This document shows positions 61,221-64,000 of a stretch of DNA of 64,000 nt, one piece after another (within the stretch, counting starts at the first letter, position 1; every line of letters starts with the position of its first letter). The DNA is from CAUZIZ01 sp965218775 (GTDB lineage: Bacteria > Acidobacteriota > UBA6911 > RPQK01 > JAJDTT01), in NCBI GenBank assembly GCA_965218775.1, contig CBDCLS010000006.1, positions 1,922,001 through 1,986,000 of the forward strand, read 5' to 3'. A program made the translations under genes and the position numbers. The notes under the pieces were generated by a model. That model saw only the letters and a list, made by a program, of their open reading frames with translations. It was not told the origin of the DNA and did not search any database.

Positions 61221-61565
61221 ATGAATCCAGTGGATTTGATTGAGCAACCGCATCTTAAGGATGAGATTCCCGACTTCGGTCCGGGAGACACGGTTCGCGT
61301 CAATTACAAGATTAGAGAGGGTGGCAAGTTTAGGATCCAGCCTTTTGAAGGGATAGTGATCGGTAGGCGGCAACGCGGTACCGGTTCCAGCTTCGTCGTT
61401 CGTAAGGTCACCCAGGGCTATGGCGTGGAACGGATCTTTCCCCTTCATTCCCCATTGATCGACGGAATCGACGTGATTCGAAAGGGACGAGTACGCCGCG
61501 CGAAACTCTATTATCTGCGAGAACGAAAAGGGAAGTCAGCTCGCATCAAGGAATTGCGAAAGTAG
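61221..61565 (+). CDS. rplS: Large ribosomal subunit protein bL19
   Basis: Interface ribosomal protein near the 30S bridge. GDTVRVNYKIREGGKFRIQP, FEGIVIGRRQRGTGSSFVVR, GYGVERIFPLHSPLIDGIDV and GRVRRAKLYYLRERKGKSAR are all canonical. The start is ATG 61221 (MNPVDLIEQPHLKDEIP), 9 bp after GAGGT; the longer frame back to 61116 is not used. 114 residues. Last gene of the translation cluster. Confidence 0.95.
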   Translation: MNPVDLIEQPHLKDEIPDFGPGDTVRVNYKIREGGKFRIQPFEGIVIGRRQRGTGSSFVVRKVTQGYGVERIFPLHSPLIDGIDVIRKGRVRRAKLYYLRERKGKSARIKELRK

Positions 61566-61698
61566 GTCTTTCTAGCGGTTGGCTTGGGAGATGCCCTGGT
61601 CAAGGTGTCGCCGCCGGAGAGAGAACCCTGCTCTGACCCTCGGCATTCTAATCTCGCGTCCGTTTCTACCCCAGGAAATCGCTCTTTGGTGCGGGTGG

Positions 61699-61941
61699 AT
61701 GATCCATAAGGTTCTGTTTTTCGTCTACGTGCTCTACTGTTTCGAAGTGGGTGTGTTCCTGCTCCTGTTCCCCTGGTGGGATGTGTGGGAGCAGAACTCC
61801 TTGCTCCATTACTATCCCGGGCTCAAACTAGTGATCCTGAATCACTTCTTCCGTGGGGCAGTGTCAGGTCTCGGTCTGGCCAACTTGGTTTTGGGAGCCT
61901 GGGAAGTTGCCCACTTTAGCCAGTATTTTAGAAAAGCGTAG
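61699..61941 (+). CDS. Small membrane protein, function unknown
   Basis: 80 residues from ATG 61699. It has a hydrophobic helix (KVLFFVYVLYCFEVGVFLLL), an aromatic loop FPWWDVWEQNSLLHYYP and a second hydrophobic stretch (AVSGLGLANLVLGAWEVAHF). Two membrane helices are likely. A frame extends upstream to 61579, but that part is Arg-rich and unlike the rest. Its 3' end overlaps the thiE-like gene, implying cotranscription. No family name is known to me. Confidence 0.7.
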   Translation: MIHKVLFFVYVLYCFEVGVFLLLFPWWDVWEQNSLLHYYPGLKLVILNHFFRGAVSGLGLANLVLGAWEVAHFSQYFRKA

Positions 61942-62569
61942 GCTTTCCCCCCCGCTGCTCTACGGAATATCGAGTCAGGCCGCCTTCCCCGACCTATCTC
62001 CTAACCGCTATCTTGAGCTCTTGTTCCAGACACCTGCCCACATCCTACAATGGCGTGAGAAGGATCTTTCTGAGGCGGAATCTCGAAGGCTGATCCGGCA
62101 TGGGGTCCGGCTCTCGAAGGTGACCGGAAAGATCTTTATCGTCAATTCTTTCGTCCAGATGGCCTTGGAGGAGGAGGCGGATGGCGCCCACCTGACCTCG
62201 GTTCAGGATCTGGCAGCGGCCATCGCTCTGCGAGATCTCCACGGACCCAAGTCGTTTCTCCTGGGCAAGTCCACCCATTCAGCACTCGAGGTGGAAGTTG
62301 CAGAGCGGCAGGGAGCGGACTATGTCTTGCTGGGCCCGGTCTGTGCTCCCCTGTCGAAGGAATCGCCATTCACCCCTCTGGGGTACTCGGGCTTCCGAGA
62401 ATTGACCTGCACCTTCCAAGTCCCCATGTTCGCTCTCGGGGGAATGGATCACTCACTCTTCGACAAGATCGCTGAGACAGGCGCGGCGGGTATCGCCGGC
62501 ATTACCTGGGTGAGCCGAGAGGTGGAGAGGCTACGGCGGCGCCAGGGCGGCTCACGCACTCCAGGTTGA
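61907..62569 (+). CDS. Thiamine phosphate synthase-like protein (ThiE/TenI family)
   Basis: TIM barrel of about 220 residues. LLYGISSQAAFPDLSPNRYL, AHILQWREKDLSEAESRRLI, KIFIVNSFVQMALEEEADGA, HLTSVQDLAAAIALRD, LLGKSTHSALEVEVAERQGA, DYVLLGPVCAPLSKESPFTP and FALGGMDHSLFDKIAETGAA follow ThiE order. The usual pyrophosphate-binding Asn and Lys positions look partly changed (FIVNSFVQ, QWREKDL), and TenI aminopyrimidine aminotautomerase relatives have the same pattern, so synthase activity is uncertain. Start TTG 61907 (LPTLASILEKRR) with GGGAG upstream is a guess; no ATG fits. It overlaps the membrane protein gene by 35 bp. Confidence 0.8.
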   Translation: MPTLASILEKRRLSPPLLYGISSQAAFPDLSPNRYLELLFQTPAHILQWREKDLSEAESRRLIRHGVRLSKVTGKIFIVNSFVQMALEEEADGAHLTSVQDLAAAIALRDLHGPKSFLLGKSTHSALEVEVAERQGADYVLLGPVCAPLSKESPFTPLGYSGFRELTCTFQVPMFALGGMDHSLFDKIAETGAAGIAGITWVSREVERLRRRQGGSRTPG

Positions 62570-62699
62570 TCGAGGGTCGACTAAACTGAACAGTGAACAG
62601 TGCCCTTAACGGGTAGACTGCCAGTATTACGAACCCAGGTCCGGCAGAGCCGCGAACGAGGAGAGAGCTGGACAACAGCAGCATCCCCCTATTCCCGAC

Positions 62700-62746
62700 C
62701 GAAGTTTCTTTCAGGAATGGGGCCAGTGCTTCTGGGGACGAGACTG
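62700..62746. repeat. Dispersed repeat, copy 2 (matches 12034-12078)
   Basis: CGAAGTTTCTTTCAGGAATG then GGGCCAGTGCTTC. As at 12.0 kb, it lies just beyond the 3' end of a minus-strand gene. Confidence 0.6.
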
Positions 62747-62750
62747 CTCT

Positions 62751-63839
62751 CTACTTCTTCCCACCCAGACCGACCAGGCATCCCTTCTCGGCCATGGAGG
62801 ACGTTTCCTGAGCCTGTTTGATCTCCGCCAGTAGGTCCTCGTCTTCTTTCTCGAGAGCGACCTTGCGGATGGGTTCCAATTGGGGAATGAACTCCGGGAG
62901 CTGTTTGCAGAGTTTTTTCAAGGCCTTGCGTATTTCTTTGGGTCTGGCCAGCTTGTGAATCGCCTTATCGTCGATGTTGATCATGATCCCGTCGATTGCC
63001 CGATGGTAGGCACGCACCATATCCCAATAGGCGTAGAACTCGAGCGAGTCCTCGGTATCCTCCTGCTCCTTCTTCTCTTTCTCCTTCCGCTTCTTATCCT
63101 TCTTCGTTTCCTTCGCCTTCTTTGGCTTGCCGGGATTCATCCTCAGGTCGATCTCCTCGAGTCGGCGCTCAGCTATCTCGAGAAAGACCTCAACACGTCT
63201 GACGATTTTCTGGGCCAGCTGGATCTTCGAATACTCCTTGTCGGTGAAACGATCACCCGATTGGTAGGACCGCACTAGTCCAGCGCTTGCCGGATGGGGG
63301 AAAGAGAGAGCAGAGAGCGCATGGACTGGAGCAAGTGCTCCTGCCAGCGGGGAGGAGAAGAAGTGTTGCGTTTGGCCGAAGAGCTGTGTGAGAAGTTGGT
63401 TGCGTAGCTCTTCCATCTTTTCAATGCAGCGGTCGAAGTTGGTGCGGTATTCGACCGGGACGGCTCGTTTGAGCTCTTCTAGGTTCTCCAGAAGTTTTCT
63501 CAGGTTTATCTCGAGCTTCTTCACGTCATTGGATCGTAAGTCCTTTTCTCGTTGCGGCTTCTGGTCCAGGGTATAGTGGGATAGGGATATCAGGCTATGC
63601 AGCGTCTCTAGTGCTTCGTTGATCTGGAGGTTCTTGATTTGAGCCTGCAGCAGCTTGGACTGACGATGAAATGCCTTCCCGAACAACTTCATTCGAGAAC
63701 GGTATTGAGGCTTTCTCTTGTAGTCCAGATTCTCCCGATTAGAAAGGATATCTTGCAAAGGCAGCAGCTTCTGCTGACTCTCTGGGTCGGGCTGCGTCTG
63801 CAGCAGGCAGAGCAGGAGGGATCCGTAGACTCCAATCAT
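62751..63839 (-). CDS. Hypothetical charged protein with Lys/Glu-rich segment
   Basis: About 362 residues from ATG 63839 (MIGVYGSLLLCLLQTQPDPE); the start has a short hydrophobic stretch that may be an export signal. Most of it is helical and highly charged, with a Lys/Glu block (KKAKETKKDKKRKEKEKKEQ, about residues 240-260). LNPGKP-like and HxxxH motifs were looked for and not found. An upstream frame extends into argS but is not needed: the ATG is 3 bp before the argS stop codon, so the genes nearly touch and are probably cotranscribed. No function is proposed. Confidence 0.72.
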   Translation of the reverse strand: MIGVYGSLLLCLLQTQPDPESQQKLLPLQDILSNRENLDYKRKPQYRSRMKLFGKAFHRQSKLLQAQIKNLQINEALETLHSLISLSHYTLDQKPQREKDLRSNDVKKLEINLRKLLENLEELKRAVPVEYRTNFDRCIEKMEELRNQLLTQLFGQTQHFFSSPLAGALAPVHALSALSFPHPASAGLVRSYQSGDRFTDKEYSKIQLAQKIVRRVEVFLEIAERRLEEIDLRMNPGKPKKAKETKKDKKRKEKEKKEQEDTEDSLEFYAYWDMVRAYHRAIDGIMINIDDKAIHKLARPKEIRKALKKLCKQLPEFIPQLEPIRKVALEKEDEDLLAEIKQAQETSSMAEKGCLVGLGGKK

Positions 63840-63841
63840 CG

Positions 63842-64000
63842 CTACATCTTCTCCGGAACCTCGATGCCGAGCAGGTCGAGGGCCCGAGTCAGGCCCTTGA
63901 GACTGGCATCGGCTACGGTCAAATAGAGACACCGCTTCAGGCGATTTTCTTCTGAGAGGATATGATGCGTGTGATAGAAGATGTTGAAGGACTGGGCCAG
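63842..64000 (-). CDS. argS: Arginyl-tRNA synthetase, C-terminal end (partial)
   Basis: Only the last 52 residues are in the window; the gene continues past the right edge. LAQSFNIFYHTHHILSEENR, LKRCLYLTVADASLKGLTRA and LDLLGIEVPEKM-stop match the anticodon-binding DALR domain that ends class Ia ArgS ('FNxFYxxxxV ... RLxLxxAVxxVLxxGLxLLGIxxPExM'). The stop is at 63844-63842. Followed at once by the hypothetical charged protein gene. Confidence 0.9.
   Translation of the reverse strand: MAQSFNIFYHTHHILSEENRLKRCLYLTVADASLKGLTRALDLLGIEVPEKM

Overview
The window looks like a chromosomal stretch of an environmental member of the Acidobacteriota, with moderately high GC and many TTG and GTG starts. 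Two things suggest this. One is the housekeeping gene order: TPR protein-ispE-prs-rplY-pth-(hppA)-rpsF-rpsR-rplI, then dnaB, radA, ispD and ispF, and further right ffh-rpsP-KH-rimM-trmD-rplS. The other is the large share of secreted DUF1501, DUF1549/DUF1553 ('planctomycete-type cytochrome'), sulfatase and GH32-like proteins. The assignment is inference; no 16S rRNA or tRNA gene is visible.

Layout. 1-2.2 kb: 3' part of a secreted propeller-like protein. 2.5-11.4 kb: TPR protein and the ispE-to-rplI block. 11.4-11.9 kb: a four-helix-bundle gene broken by a small foldback element. 12.1-15.5 kb: class IV aminotransferase, a TIM-barrel isomerase and a mutarotase-fold protein. 15.5-24.4 kb: hybrid histidine kinase, then dnaB, radA, ispD, ispF, an inositol-monophosphatase family enzyme and a DUF84 NTPase. 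24.5-28.0 kb: a three-gene cluster (Gfo/Idh/MocA oxidoreductase, M19 dipeptidase-like protein, HemL-type aminotransferase) in which two members have altered active-site motifs. 28.2-41.1 kb: accessory catabolic region with a DUF1501/PSD1 pair, a propeller lipoprotein, a CocE-type hydrolase, a sulfatase and a GH32-like lipoprotein. 41.5-44.7 kb: a six-heme cytochrome gene split by a frameshift. 44.7-46.5 kb: a patch of truncated and chimeric gene pieces. 46.5-52.6 kb: a second DUF1501/PSD1 operon with a PPC-domain protein. 53.1-57.4 kb: a zinc-protease-like protein, selB and an isopropylmalate-dehydrogenase family gene. 57.7-62.6 kb: ffh to a thiE-like gene. The right edge cuts argS.

Functionally, the housekeeping parts cover MEP isoprenoid synthesis (ispE, ispD, ispF), PRPP supply, membrane pyrophosphatase, ribosomal proteins, replication and repair helicases, protein targeting, and selenocysteine incorporation. 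The accessory parts suggest capture and breakdown of (sulfated) polysaccharides and peptides outside the cytoplasm.

The most unusual content is non-genic. There are two unrelated MITE-like elements: a three-copy foldback family with CTAG target duplications, and a 181-bp element with TAA duplications. A 224-bp, about 99% identical duplicate of the PSD1 gene 5' end is joined to half of the foldback element through a 9-bp microhomology. Chimeric pseudogenes include an IS91-type transposase head fused to a mannonate dehydratase tail, and a 2-hydroxyacid dehydrogenase head fused to a glycosidase-associated tail. No CRISPR array, phage or complete insertion sequence was seen. I did not find a clear, complete, previously undescribed system; the best candidates for novelty are the repeat families, the rearrangement scars and the enzymes with changed catalytic residues.
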